Positions 35,485 to 44,819 of a DNA stretch of 64,000 nucleotides are shown piece after piece. Both the position numbers and the translations under genes were made by a program. The stretch is from an uncultured Bacteroides sp. (GTDB taxonomy: Bacteria > Bacteroidota > Bacteroidia > Bacteroidales > Bacteroidaceae), in contig URWA01000008.1 in assembly GCA_900551445.1 (NCBI GenBank), forward strand, positions 40,376-104,375, written 5' to 3'. The notes under the pieces were generated by a model. That model made no database searches, was not told the DNA's origin, and worked only from the letters and a program-made list of their open reading frames with translations. How positions within the stretch are numbered: position 1 is the first letter of the stretch; each line of letters opens with the position of its first letter.

Positions 35485-36801
35485 ATGTCGTTAGCCAAAC
35501 CTCAATTTCTGATTGCGGCTGCCGCTTCCGGAAGCGGAAAGACCACCTTTACGATGGGCCTGTTGCGGGTACTCAAAAGGAGGGGCCTGATTGTGCAACC
35601 CTTCAAGTGCGGCCCCGATTACATCGACGGGAAGTTTCATGCCCTCGCCGCGGGGCGGGAGTCTGTGAACCTGGACACCTGGATGGCTTCGGAGGCCCAT
35701 GTGCGGGCAGTCTATTCCCGGTACGCCCGGGAGGCGTCGGCCTGTGTGGTGGAAGGCGTCATGGGCCTGTTCGACGGGTACGACCGGATGAAAGGGAGCA
35801 GTGCCGAGATTGCTTCCCTGCTGCATCTGCCCGTCATCGTGATTCTCAACGCACGTTCTTCAGCCTACACCGTCGCCGCGGTCTTGTATGGGCTGAAGCA
35901 TTTCTGCCCCCAGGTGGAAGTGGCGGGAGTCATCTTCAATCAGGTAGGTTCTCCCTCGCACTATGCGTACCTGAAAGAGGCCTGTGCCGATGTGGGCGTG
36001 GCCGATTTGGGCTATCTGCCCAAGGTGAAGGATATAGAAGTCCCCTCCCGCCATTTGGGACTGACCATCGGGCGGGCTGCGGAAATCGATGCCCTGTCCG
36101 ACAGGGTGGCCGATTTAATCGAGCAATACGTGGACGTGGACCGCCTGCTGGCGCTGACCACCCGTCCGCAGGAAGTGGTCGATGCGACTCCGGCTTCCGC
36201 GGTTGCCTCCGGCGAATCGGGGCGGAAACGCATCGCGGTGGCACAGGATGCCGCTTTCAACTTCCTCTACAAGGAAAATCTGGACGTCTTTTCCCAAAAG
36301 GCGGAAGTCGTGACCTTCAGTCCGCTGGCAGGCGATGCACTGCCACAGGCCGATTATGTGTACTTGCCGGGCGGTTATCCGGAGTTCTTTGCCGACGCCC
36401 TGAGCCGCAATGTACGGTTGGGCGCACAGCTGAGAGACTTCGCCGGGCAGGGCGGGCGACTGTTTGCCGAGTGTGGAGGAATGATGTATCTGTGCCGGCA
36501 ACTGGTTTCGCAGGAGGGCGAGGTGTATCCGATGGCGGGCGTGCTGCCTTTGGATTGTACGCTGGAGAAAATGCGTCTGCACCTGGGTTATCGTACGGCC
36601 CGTTATCGGGGCATGCAGCTCAAGGGACATGAGTTCCATTATTCGTCGGTCGTCCAGCCCGATGCGTTGCCCTCCGAGGTTTGCCAGTACAATGTGAAAG
36701 GTGCGCCGGTAGATACCCCCTTGTATCGTTACAGGAACGTGATTGCCGGATACACGCACTGGTATTGGGGAGAGAATGACTTTTTTAACTTATGGGATTA
36801 A
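35485..36801 (+). CDS. cobB: Cobyrinate a,c-diamide synthase (CobB/CbiA)
   Basis: A 438-residue two-domain amidotransferase. An ATP-binding P-loop domain starts at AAAASGSGKTTFTMGLL (about residues 11-27) with FKCGPDYIDGKFH and EGVMGLFDGYD. The C-terminal glutamine amidotransferase domain carries the nucleophile Cys in LFAECGGMMYLC (about 330) and a His in KGHEFHYSSV. It converts (cobalt-)cobyrinate to its a,c-diamide with two glutamines and ATP. It is 17 bases after cbiK and 10 before the adenosyltransferase gene. Confidence 0.94.
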   Translation: MSLAKPQFLIAAAASGSGKTTFTMGLLRVLKRRGLIVQPFKCGPDYIDGKFHALAAGRESVNLDTWMASEAHVRAVYSRYAREASACVVEGVMGLFDGYDRMKGSSAEIASLLHLPVIVILNARSSAYTVAAVLYGLKHFCPQVEVAGVIFNQVGSPSHYAYLKEACADVGVADLGYLPKVKDIEVPSRHLGLTIGRAAEIDALSDRVADLIEQYVDVDRLLALTTRPQEVVDATPASAVASGESGRKRIAVAQDAAFNFLYKENLDVFSQKAEVVTFSPLAGDALPQADYVYLPGGYPEFFADALSRNVRLGAQLRDFAGQGGRLFAECGGMMYLCRQLVSQEGEVYPMAGVLPLDCTLEKMRLHLGYRTARYRGMQLKGHEFHYSSVVQPDALPSEVCQYNVKGAPVDTPLYRYRNVIAGYTHWYWGENDFFNLWD

Positions 36802-36811
36802 AACGAAGAGT

Positions 36812-37393
36812 ATGAGAAAAATATACACCCGGACCGGAGACGACGGAACGACCGGTATCCATGGGGGCGCACGTGTGCCCAAGGACGACATCCGTATCGA
36901 AGCGAATGGCTGCCTGGACGAGCTGAACACCCTGCTCGGCATCATCCGGAGCCTGTTGCCGGAGACCGATGCGTGGCAGCAAAAACTTTATTTCATCCAG
37001 CGCAACCTGATGGTCGTGATGAGTCATGTGGCAACCCCTTCCGCGCTGAGGGAACAGAACCCGAACGAACTGCCGCAAGATTTGGATAGGTTCTGCGAGG
37101 AGTGGATGGACGAGATGATGTCGCAGCTGGAAGACAACGGCTATTTCATTTTGCCGGGCGGCACCCCGCTGTCTGCCCAGTTACAGTATGCGAGGGCCGT
37201 GACGCGCAGGGCAGAACGGCGACTGTGGACTCTCCACCGCACGGACCCCGTCCCGCAGGCGATTCTCCGGTTCATCAACCGCTTGTCGGATTTGCTTTTC
37301 GTGATGGCCCGGTTTGAAATGCAGCGGCAGCAATGGCCCGAAGAGAAATGGATGAGCTTTGCCTACAAGCGGAAGAAGCGGAGGGAGGAATAA
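36812..37393 (+). CDS. pduO: PduO-type cob(I)alamin/cob(I)yrinate adenosyltransferase
   Basis: A 193-residue protein from the ATG at 36812; the longer frame from 36743 overlaps cobB and is rejected. It starts KIYTRTGDDGTTG and has IEANGCLDELNTLLG (about residues 30-44) and ARAVTRRAERRLW (about 128-140), the ATP and corrin binding residues of the PduO trimeric family. It transfers 5'-deoxyadenosyl from ATP to the corrinoid, the step after a,c-diamide formation, fitting its place after cobB. Confidence 0.92.
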   Translation: MRKIYTRTGDDGTTGIHGGARVPKDDIRIEANGCLDELNTLLGIIRSLLPETDAWQQKLYFIQRNLMVVMSHVATPSALREQNPNELPQDLDRFCEEWMDEMMSQLEDNGYFILPGGTPLSAQLQYARAVTRRAERRLWTLHRTDPVPQAILRFINRLSDLLFVMARFEMQRQQWPEEKWMSFAYKRKKRREE

Positions 37394-37824
37394 AAGCAGC
37401 TGGGCGTGACGGATGGATTTCTCCTTCATCCGGGCCAGCTCCTTCTCGTCGTGGCAGCTCACATACGAAAGTCCTCCGCTGTGAAAGGCAGTTTGGAGTG
37501 TCGCCGGGCGGGGTAGCCGTTCATTCGCGAGAGAGACTGAAAAAAGAAATCAAATGGAGCACTGTCCAACGATGGGCGGTGCTTTTTTTATGCTTGTTTC
37601 TGTGAACGGCATTGCCTGTACCTCGCAGATTGCTTTTTTCAATAATAGTATCATGTTATAGATTATGGGTAATGAGCATTGTGATTTGCATAAAATATTG
37701 TAATATTGTATTCTAGTGAAAAATAAGATCATGATGTCACTTTCTTGAGTTGATAACAGTGTCTCGACGGACGTAAGTTCACGGAAGCATTCTCTTTGAG
37801 TGACAATCACAGAGTTTTAAGCAT
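37394..37824. other. Spacer with terminator and possible gene remnant
   Basis: The left half (to about 37545) keeps the high GC of the cob genes and has an open minus-strand stretch (including SCHDEKELARMKEKSIRH) without a clear start, perhaps the end of a lost gene. The right half (37590-37800) is AT-rich and shows nothing I can assign. The change of composition marks the left boundary of the Wadjet segment. Confidence 0.4.
37558..37589 (+). terminator. Terminator of the cbiK-cobB-pduO run
   Basis: A ten-pair stem with two G-U pairs (AGCACTGTCC with GGGCGGTGCT) is followed by seven T. Confidence 0.8.
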
Positions 37825-39024
37825 ATGGATGTTCTAGCACATTTTAGAAGTATAGAAGAACTGACTAAAACACTCTCACATGAGCATGAATTGCTGACCG
37901 ATATGTTTGAGAAACGAAAACTTATGAAGTTTCCGCGAGGGCTTGCCATAGATATTGTCGGAGGGAATGAAGCCAGATTAAGAAAGCTGATAGACTATGG
38001 CGTATTGGTGGAAGTTGGCAATGCGGTGGAGATTGAGAGTGATTACCTGAACTTCTTTGAAGAGGTACTGAATGTGAACGAAGAAATTAGCGTATTGAGT
38101 GTGCAGGAATGTATCAACACGTTGAAAGAGCATATCGGATATTTCTTGCAGGAAACTAATCCCAACCGTAAAACCGGATATCAGGACAGTGTGCGGCAAC
38201 TTTTAAAGAAGACTGGATTCAGGACGCTGAAAAATGTAGTGGATTTGAAGCGTAATATGGATAATGCCTATAAGCAGGAACCCAATTATATCATTAAAAA
38301 GAAGAAACTGCAAAATCTGGATGAAAAGGGTCATAGTATTCGTGCAATGATACGTGAGTGTGAGAAATTGATGGATAATGAGCATGCTTTTTTCATCATG
38401 GCCAACGATCCTCACATGGCTAGGACCTGTAGCGATGTGAAACATGACTTCGTCGAAGCCTATCATGCACTGATGGAAATCGACAGGCAGATTATTTCTT
38501 ATATCAATCAGATTGACCAACAGAATCAACTTTATAAAAAGATACGGAAATTGAAGTATCTGCAGGATCAACTGCTTATTAAAACTGATACAAACCTTAT
38601 ACAGGTATTGGAAGAAAGAAATCCTCTTTGGATGGAGTCTCGACAGTACAGCAAAATCCGGCTATCTTTAGACATGCTGAGGGAAAATGATCAGGTTGTA
38701 AAGTTGCTGAGACGAGTTGCCGAGCGTAATGGAATACGGAAAATGGCAAGAACAGAAGCTGAACCTTTGGCTGAGGAAGATTTGCAAGAGCATATTCAAT
38801 TACTGAAGGAGGTGGATTCTACAGAAGTATGGAATGCGTTTTTGGCCTCAAGCTATAATCTGTTTGAGTTCATTCTAAGATATGATTATAAAGTAGAACG
38901 TACGATTGAAGATTATGCTCGTCTTTTCTGTCAGTTGGTTATCTTGCATCCTGAAGAATGTCGAATGACAGGAGAGTATGCGATTTATCAAGACATAGAA
39001 TATCCTATAATTTATGCGAAATAA
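37825..39024 (+). CDS. jetA: Wadjet JetA / MksF-like kleisin subunit
   Basis: A 399-residue protein without signal peptide. It has an N-terminal winged-helix-like region (MDVLAHFRSIEELTKTL to about residue 90) and a long helical middle (about 150-260, many Lys/Glu/Gln) expected of a kleisin linker, then a C-terminal helical part. Identity rests on the four-gene context: kleisin, small winged-helix partner, SMC ATPase and Toprim nuclease in JetABCD order. JetA bridges the SMC heads. Its stop overlaps jetB by 11 bases. Confidence 0.82.
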   Translation: MDVLAHFRSIEELTKTLSHEHELLTDMFEKRKLMKFPRGLAIDIVGGNEARLRKLIDYGVLVEVGNAVEIESDYLNFFEEVLNVNEEISVLSVQECINTLKEHIGYFLQETNPNRKTGYQDSVRQLLKKTGFRTLKNVVDLKRNMDNAYKQEPNYIIKKKKLQNLDEKGHSIRAMIRECEKLMDNEHAFFIMANDPHMARTCSDVKHDFVEAYHALMEIDRQIISYINQIDQQNQLYKKIRKLKYLQDQLLIKTDTNLIQVLEERNPLWMESRQYSKIRLSLDMLRENDQVVKLLRRVAERNGIRKMARTEAEPLAEEDLQEHIQLLKEVDSTEVWNAFLASSYNLFEFILRYDYKVERTIEDYARLFCQLVILHPEECRMTGEYAIYQDIEYPIIYAK

Positions 39025-39571
39025 TACTCAAAGAATATACGAACGGTTAAGCCGAGGGGAATTCCTTTCGGTAGATAGTGCTGATACCTCCACTCGCCAT
39101 TTGTATGAAGATATAGAGGAAAATGTGGAGGATTATACAGATTATTTCAAGGAAATAGGTCTGCAACTGGAATCGGGTAATGGCTATTTTTATTTTTCAC
39201 GAATAGGAGAAAGTAAGCAGACTATAGAACAGAAGTTGGACAGCTTTTCAAAATGGCTTGACTATCTGGATTTCTTGAAGTGTTACAACCAGTCATTTGC
39301 AGCCGGATATCAGTTCCGTAAAAGTCATTTGATAGAACAAATCAGTCTGGATATTGAACTGAAGGAGAAGGCGAACCATCTGTTCAAAAAATACGGTGTG
39401 GGGTCTAATGTGGAGATTATAAACAAACTGCTTCAGGAGATGCAAACGATGGGATTTGCTGAGTGTATCAACGAACAGGATGAGACGTATAAAATAACTT
39501 CGGCATTCCGTTATGTCGAGGAATTGGTCAATATAATTCAAATAGCCAACGAAGATGAAGTACCTGAATAA
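39014..39571 (+). CDS. jetB: Wadjet JetB / MksE-like subunit
   Basis: A 185-residue acidic protein with two winged-helix-like parts (residues ~5-90 with LSRGEFLSVDSAD; ~115-180 with FKKYGVGSNVEIINKLLQEM). Size, position and tandem wHTH architecture match MukE/MksE/JetB, which dimerises on the kleisin and helps bind DNA. It overlaps both neighbours (11 and 17 bases), so stoichiometric coupled translation of the complex is likely. Confidence 0.82.
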   Translation: MRNNTQRIYERLSRGEFLSVDSADTSTRHLYEDIEENVEDYTDYFKEIGLQLESGNGYFYFSRIGESKQTIEQKLDSFSKWLDYLDFLKCYNQSFAAGYQFRKSHLIEQISLDIELKEKANHLFKKYGVGSNVEIINKLLQEMQTMGFAECINEQDETYKITSAFRYVEELVNIIQIANEDEVPE

Positions 39572-42500
39572 GATTATTTTTATCAATAGTGCAAATATCC
39601 CATACGCGGAGATTTCTGTAGATGGCAATGTACATTTTACCGGAACACAAGGCGTGGGTAAAAGTACGGTATTGAGGGCGCTGCTGTTTTTTTATAATGC
39701 TGATAAACATCGTTTAGGTATTCAACAGGGACAGCAATCGTTTGATGAGTTCTATTTCCGCCAGTCAAACTCCCATATTCTTTATGAAGTGATGCGTGAG
39801 AATGGTGCCTATACGATACTGGTCAGCAGGTATCAAGGACGAGCTTCCTGGCGATTCATTGATGCCCCTTACCAGCGTGAATGGCTTGTTACCGGTGACA
39901 ATCAGGTATTGAGCGACTGGGTGAAGATTCGTGAGCGTATTGACAAAAATGTGGCTGTTTCTGCAAGAATAGAATCTGGAGTCATGTTCAAGGACATTAT
40001 TTTCGGAAACACCCATGATTCTAAGTACACACGTTATGCGTTGGTGCAAAGTTCGCATTATCAGAATATTCCACGAAGTATTCAAAACGTTTTTCTGAAT
40101 ACAAAATTGGATGCGGATTTTGTAAAGAACACGATTATCCAGTCTATGACAGAGGAAGATTTACCTATTGATCTGCAGTCCTACCGGCGACTGGTTACAG
40201 ATTTCGAGCGAGAGTATGATGAGATTGACTGTTGGTTCCGTCAAACGCGTGATGGGAATTATCCGGTACGTCAACAGGCATTGAACATCGCAGAACAAGG
40301 CCGTAAAATCGTGGCACTTGACCAGCAATTGTCGGATATATGGCGTATGTTAAACCATGCCGTAGCTTATAGTGAGCAGCACATACCGCTTTTGGAAGTT
40401 GAAGCTACAGAAGTTAAAGCGGACATAGAGAAAGGGTATGCCCGTGAGAAAGAGCTTACGGCAGAGTATGATAAAGAAAAAGACTCTCTGAATCAAGAAC
40501 TTGGTGCCCGAAAGAGTAAGTTGAAGGAAATCGCACAAGCAAGAAAAGATTTCGATGCCATCGGCATTGATGACAAACTTGCTCTTGCCGACCGAGAGAC
40601 TGCCATCAGGCAAGAAATGACGGCCAAGCAAATGCTGTTGGATGATTTGCTGAAAACTCATGCATCGATAGAAGAAAAGTACCAAATAGCAAAGACAAAA
40701 CTGGAGAATGCACGTCAGACATTCGAGAATCTTCAGAAAGAAGCCTATTTTCAGAAACAATCCATGCTACAGATAGAGCGTGAAAGTCTGGAGGAAACAC
40801 GTACGAAAAACAGGAATCAGGTGATGAATGTTTTCAACAATTGGAGACACGAGTCTGACGAACGTTTACAACTGTTGCTGGCTGAACAGAACAAGGCTGA
40901 TAGTGCATTGAAAGAGCTCCGTCAGTGGCATCCTATGGCGGATGAAATAAAGCAGGTGGATGAGCAGCTTCAACAATTGAACCTGAGAGAGAAAGAGAAT
41001 GCTGCACAGCAAATATCTGTAAAGAGTCAGATTGCTCAGATTACTGCCGAATATGAGATGAAAGAGACGGAAATAAAGCAGGCATCTCAGCGCGAGCAAG
41101 AGCATCTTGAGGCTGACCGTACACAAGCCCGCATGCAAATCGAAAAAATTAATGATTTATTGGCCCATTTAGACAGTTCTCTTTATAGATGGCTTTGTGA
41201 GAATGTAGAAGGTTGGGAAAACACCATAGGAAAAGTCGTTGACGAGGAACGGATCTTATATGCACAGGGGCTTGAGCCTCAGCTTGGAACCGTATCTGAT
41301 AGCCTGTTTGGAGTGAAGTTAAACTTGGATAATATTGCCTCTGTGCATCGCACGCCTGACGAATACAGACAGGAGAAGAAGAACTTGGAAGAGCAGGTAC
41401 GGCAGATAAACCGTCAGCTTACACAATTGCCTGTCACCCTTCAGGAGGAGATTTCCAGACTCGGGAAAAAATGCGCTACGCAACTTAATCCACTTCGCCA
41501 GAAAGCGACATTATTGAGAGTAGAGGAAGGACAGATACCCGCCAAACGACAGGATTTGCAAAATCGCCGACATCATTTGGAGATGGAAGAATTGGAGCAG
41601 ATTGCTCAGGAAAAAGAGATTCGTGAACGTTTCTTCAATGAGGCATTGCTGAAAGTACAATCGGAAAAAGATGCCCGTGAGAAAAATGAGATGAAGAATA
41701 GTAAAGACCTTAAAGAAGTGGATTCGTCATTTCATAAAGCCTCAAAGGCACTCGATGAGGAATTACGCATTTTTAAAGAGACACAAAAAGCAGAGGCGAT
41801 TGCATATAATCAGGAGTTTGCGGTTCAGCAAAAGCAACTTGACGAGCAGCAGAAAGCAGAACTTGCCGGCAAAGGTGTTGACATGGATTTGCTTGAACAA
41901 TATCGTAAAACGTTGACGGATTTGAAGAATCTACTGGCGAGAATTGAAGATGAGCGTCCAACAGTCCTCAGATATCGCGACGCTGAAAAAAATCTTTTTG
42001 CCAAGGAGCCGGAAATCAAAAAGAGGATAAAGGCTATTGAACAGCAACTTTCAATGATGCGTCAGCGTTACGAAGATAAACGGATGCGCATTGAGAAGAA
42101 GTGCAAGGAAATGGAAGCACATCAGAAAATGCTTCTCAAAGAACTGGCACATAGGAGAGAAGGGTTAGACCTTTATCACCAGATGGTAGAGAATGAACAT
42201 TTGGTGCCGGATACTTATCTTTCTGATGACAAGACAATAAAGACTGAGCTGGACTGCCAGCAGCTTTTGAGTCAGCTCAGGGGTACTGTCAACCAAAAAA
42301 GAGAATCAATTGAAAAACTTAAAAGCATAGTGGTCAATTTCAACCGCAATTTTAAGCCTCAAAATGCTTTCCATTTCAACACAATGCCTGTAACAGATAA
42401 AGATTACCTGCAGATTGCCGTTGATTTGCAGGATTTCATGGATAACAACAAAATCGAGGAGTTTCGCAGGCTTACGAGTGAACATTACAAGGATATTTTG

Positions 42501-43205
42501 GGACGTATCTCGACTGAAATTGGCTCACTGATGAAGCGTAGGGCGGATGTGGACGGAGTGATACTTGACATAAATCGTGACTTTGTAGAAAAGAATTTTG
42601 CTGGAGTAATCAAGAGTATTGAGCTCAGAGCAAATGAGTCATCCGACAAGCTTATGCAACTGCTGATGTCCATTCATGATTATACCATAGAGAATGCCCT
42701 TTCCATTGGGGAACTCAATCTTTTCTCTTGTGACAATCGGGATGAGGTGAACCGCAAGGTGGTGGATTATCTGAAAAGCCTGTCCAGCCAGTTGCAGAAT
42801 GAGCCCAATCGTCCCACTGTATCGTTAGGTGATGCTTTCTGCCTGCAGTTCCGTGTAAAGGAGAACGATAATGATACAGGTTGGGTGGTACGCATAAATA
42901 ATGTCGGATCGGATGGTACCGATATTCTTGTAAAAGCGATGGTAAATATTATGCTTATCAACGTTTTTAAGAAAAAGGCAGCCCGAAAGAGTGGGGATTT
43001 CATTGTGCACTGTATGATGGATGAGATAGGACGTTTACATCCTAGTAATATTAAAGGTATTCTGCAGTTTGCCAATTCACGCAATATCTATCTTATCAAT
43101 AGTTCACCCACATCGTATAATCCTTATGACTACCGCTATACCTACCTTTTGAGTAAGCAGGGGGTGAAGACGAGAGTTGAAAAATTGTTGAAGCGAATAA
43201 ATTAG
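39555..43205 (+). CDS. jetC: Wadjet JetC, SMC-like ATPase
   Basis: A 1216-residue SMC/MukB-type ATPase. Walker A GTQGVGKST is at residues 30-38. Long coiled coils follow (about 260-520 and 620-920, rich in Glu/Lys/Gln heptads) around a hinge-like region. The C-terminal head has the Walker B region HCMMDEIGRLHPSNIKG (about residues 1150-1165) followed by NSRNIYLINSSP. JetC powers extrusion of plasmid DNA loops so that JetD can cut small circles. Only the head motifs are highly conserved, as is normal for the family. Confidence 0.92.
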   Translation: MKYLNKIIFINSANIPYAEISVDGNVHFTGTQGVGKSTVLRALLFFYNADKHRLGIQQGQQSFDEFYFRQSNSHILYEVMRENGAYTILVSRYQGRASWRFIDAPYQREWLVTGDNQVLSDWVKIRERIDKNVAVSARIESGVMFKDIIFGNTHDSKYTRYALVQSSHYQNIPRSIQNVFLNTKLDADFVKNTIIQSMTEEDLPIDLQSYRRLVTDFEREYDEIDCWFRQTRDGNYPVRQQALNIAEQGRKIVALDQQLSDIWRMLNHAVAYSEQHIPLLEVEATEVKADIEKGYAREKELTAEYDKEKDSLNQELGARKSKLKEIAQARKDFDAIGIDDKLALADRETAIRQEMTAKQMLLDDLLKTHASIEEKYQIAKTKLENARQTFENLQKEAYFQKQSMLQIERESLEETRTKNRNQVMNVFNNWRHESDERLQLLLAEQNKADSALKELRQWHPMADEIKQVDEQLQQLNLREKENAAQQISVKSQIAQITAEYEMKETEIKQASQREQEHLEADRTQARMQIEKINDLLAHLDSSLYRWLCENVEGWENTIGKVVDEERILYAQGLEPQLGTVSDSLFGVKLNLDNIASVHRTPDEYRQEKKNLEEQVRQINRQLTQLPVTLQEEISRLGKKCATQLNPLRQKATLLRVEEGQIPAKRQDLQNRRHHLEMEELEQIAQEKEIRERFFNEALLKVQSEKDAREKNEMKNSKDLKEVDSSFHKASKALDEELRIFKETQKAEAIAYNQEFAVQQKQLDEQQKAELAGKGVDMDLLEQYRKTLTDLKNLLARIEDERPTVLRYRDAEKNLFAKEPEIKKRIKAIEQQLSMMRQRYEDKRMRIEKKCKEMEAHQKMLLKELAHRREGLDLYHQMVENEHLVPDTYLSDDKTIKTELDCQQLLSQLRGTVNQKRESIEKLKSIVVNFNRNFKPQNAFHFNTMPVTDKDYLQIAVDLQDFMDNNKIEEFRRLTSEHYKDILGRISTEIGSLMKRRADVDGVILDINRDFVEKNFAGVIKSIELRANESSDKLMQLLMSIHDYTIENALSIGELNLFSCDNRDEVNRKVVDYLKSLSSQLQNEPNRPTVSLGDAFCLQFRVKENDNDTGWVVRINNVGSDGTDILVKAMVNIMLINVFKKKAARKSGDFIVHCMMDEIGRLHPSNIKGILQFANSRNIYLINSSPTSYNPYDYRYTYLLSKQGVKTRVEKLLKRIN

Positions 43206-43216
43206 CTGGATTTTAT

Positions 43217-44077
43217 ATGGAGATAAGTATTTCTATGAAGGCATTGATTGCAGGTGAGCAAATTGCCAGCTCAAAGCTCAGTCGTAAATTACGGGATGAA
43301 CTGTTGGCGGAAGGTATGCTATTGGTTATACCTCACGGTTCAAAACAGTCATATCGTGCCCGTGATCCTGAAGCCCTAAAAAGATTTCTTATAGATAAGG
43401 ATGAGAACTATCGTATTCTCGAAACAGATTCTTCCGATTCTCGTGCTTCTATGGCTGCGGAAACAGGAAACTCCAAGTTCGTCATGGTACGTTCCTGCCC
43501 AGGTTTCCCTGTAAACAGTTATGAACCTATTGAGTGTTTCCTTGATGGCGAGCCTTTTATGGTCCATCCACAAAAAGGTAGTTTCCTTTTTGTGGCAGAG
43601 TGGAAACAATTTACAATTCCGGAAAATGTGGTAGTGATTGGCATAGAGAATATGGAAAATTTTAGGATGATCCGGGAACAAAGAAGATTCTTCGAAAAAT
43701 ATCTCCAAGCGCATGGACTGGCTAATAGAGTGCTCTTCGTATCCCGATATCCACAATCCACTGATCTTAGAAAATGGTTATGTACAATTCCCAATCATTA
43801 CCTCCATTTCGGTGATTTTGATTTGGCGGGAATAAATATCTTTCTGTTTAATTTCCAGCAATATTTGGGAAAAGAACGTTCCTCATATCTGATTCCGGAC
43901 GATATTGAGTCTCGCCTGAAGGTAGGTTCCAGAAAGAGGTATGATACACAGTATGACCGCTTCAAGAATCTTAAGTCGGACACGTGTGAATTACAGCGGT
44001 TGATTGATCTTATTCATCGTGAGCGAAAAGGATACGACCAGGAAGGTTACATAGGCCATGGCTTGCTACAGCCATAG
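43217..44077 (+). CDS. jetD: Wadjet JetD, Toprim-type nuclease subunit
   Basis: A 286-residue protein. An N-terminal winged-helix-like region (about residues 1-60) leads into a Toprim-type domain with the first acidic residue in VVVIGIENMENFRMI (about 138-152) and the DxD motif in LHFGDFDLAGINIF (about 195-208), plus a late acidic pair (KGYDQEGYIG) where JetD/TopoVI-A relatives have catalytic carboxylates. It cleaves DNA held by the SMC complex. It is shorter than many JetD proteins and lacks an obvious DUF3322 domain, so it is a divergent subtype. Confidence 0.85.
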   Translation: MEISISMKALIAGEQIASSKLSRKLRDELLAEGMLLVIPHGSKQSYRARDPEALKRFLIDKDENYRILETDSSDSRASMAAETGNSKFVMVRSCPGFPVNSYEPIECFLDGEPFMVHPQKGSFLFVAEWKQFTIPENVVVIGIENMENFRMIREQRRFFEKYLQAHGLANRVLFVSRYPQSTDLRKWLCTIPNHYLHFGDFDLAGINIFLFNFQQYLGKERSSYLIPDDIESRLKVGSRKRYDTQYDRFKNLKSDTCELQRLIDLIHRERKGYDQEGYIGHGLLQP

Positions 44078-44143
44078 TGTACATAGGGTTCGACTTGGTT
44101 TAACTTTATACAAGATGCTCAAGTCGGACCTTGTTTTCTATCC

Positions 44144-44330
44144 AGACTGAAAAACGCTTGGTCGATTTGTGTATTCTGTCAAAGTGTTTTTTATGTTTCT
44201 CCACTTGGAACCGTACGTTTCTCGTGTGGGAGACGTACGTTTTTGCCTCGGGAAACGTATGTCTCCCGTGCGGGAAACGTAGAAAACGCAGGGGAGGATT
44301 TTCCTTTGCGTCAGTGCGCTTTTTAATCTG
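44144..44330. repeat. Palindrome-array element, copy 2
   Basis: The core at 44187-44286 has outer arms TTTTTTATGTTTCTCC and GGGAAACGTAGAAAA with three ACGTACGT-type palindromes (at about 44212, 44234, 44256) spaced by 22 bases. Outer inverted flanks are GACTGAAAAACGC at 44144 and GCGCTTTTTAATC at 44316. It lies between jetD and the second riboswitch. Its left flank (about 44150-44190) aligns with that of copy 3. Confidence 0.8.
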
Positions 44331-44467
44331 CAAAAGAAGGGGATTATCGGCTTGAAATTTACATAATGAGTACGGGAGCAGAAGCCATTTTCAATAGAAA
44401 GGATTATGTTTATATGCCCCATTTGTAGAATTTAGCCCCCTAAATTTGTCCATTACAAAATAAATCG

Positions 44468-44475
44468 TAATTTTG
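44468..44475 (+). promoter_or_regulatory. -7 box ahead of cobalamin riboswitch 2
   Basis: TAATTTTG about 30 bases before the aptamer. Confidence 0.6.
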
Positions 44476-44504
44476 CCCCATGGAATTAGTAACCGAACAG
44501 GCAA

Positions 44505-44660
44505 ATCCGTCTGTCGGTGCAAGGGAATCCGGTGGAAAACCGGAGCTGTACCCGCAGCTGTAACCTCCATTCCAGAAATGTCTGTAACTACAAGTGTCAC
44601 TGTCGCTTATGCGCGATGGGAAGGCCCTACAGACAGGAGGAAGCCAGAATACCTGCTAAT
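44505..44660 (+). ncRNA. Cobalamin riboswitch 2
   Basis: Aptamer blocks in order: CGGTGCAAGGGAATCCGGTG (44514-44533), TACCCGCAGCTGTAACC, AAGTGTCACTGTC (44592-44604), GCGATGGGAAGGCCC and the B12 box GGAAGCCAGAATACCTGC (44639-44656). The block variants differ from riboswitch 1 (GTGCAAGGGAATC and GCCAGAATACCTGC here), so the two are not a recent duplication. It precedes btuB by about 160 bases. Confidence 0.95.
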
Positions 44661-44819
44661 ATCCACGACGACAAAGCATGGGGCTTCCGGGATTAGGAGC
44701 GCAAGGTGCACCTTATGAATACAGATTCGTAATTTTTTGTTTCCTGCCTGTGGGGGAGGACTTTACTTATCTTCATCTGAAGCCGCATGCCCGCTTTATA
44801 ATTTTGACAAAAAGGTTGC

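Noticed and set aside
37181..37462. 93-codon minus-strand frame over the end of pduO
   Set aside because: Mostly antisense to pduO; only the part beyond 37394 could be a remnant, so it is described as spacer.
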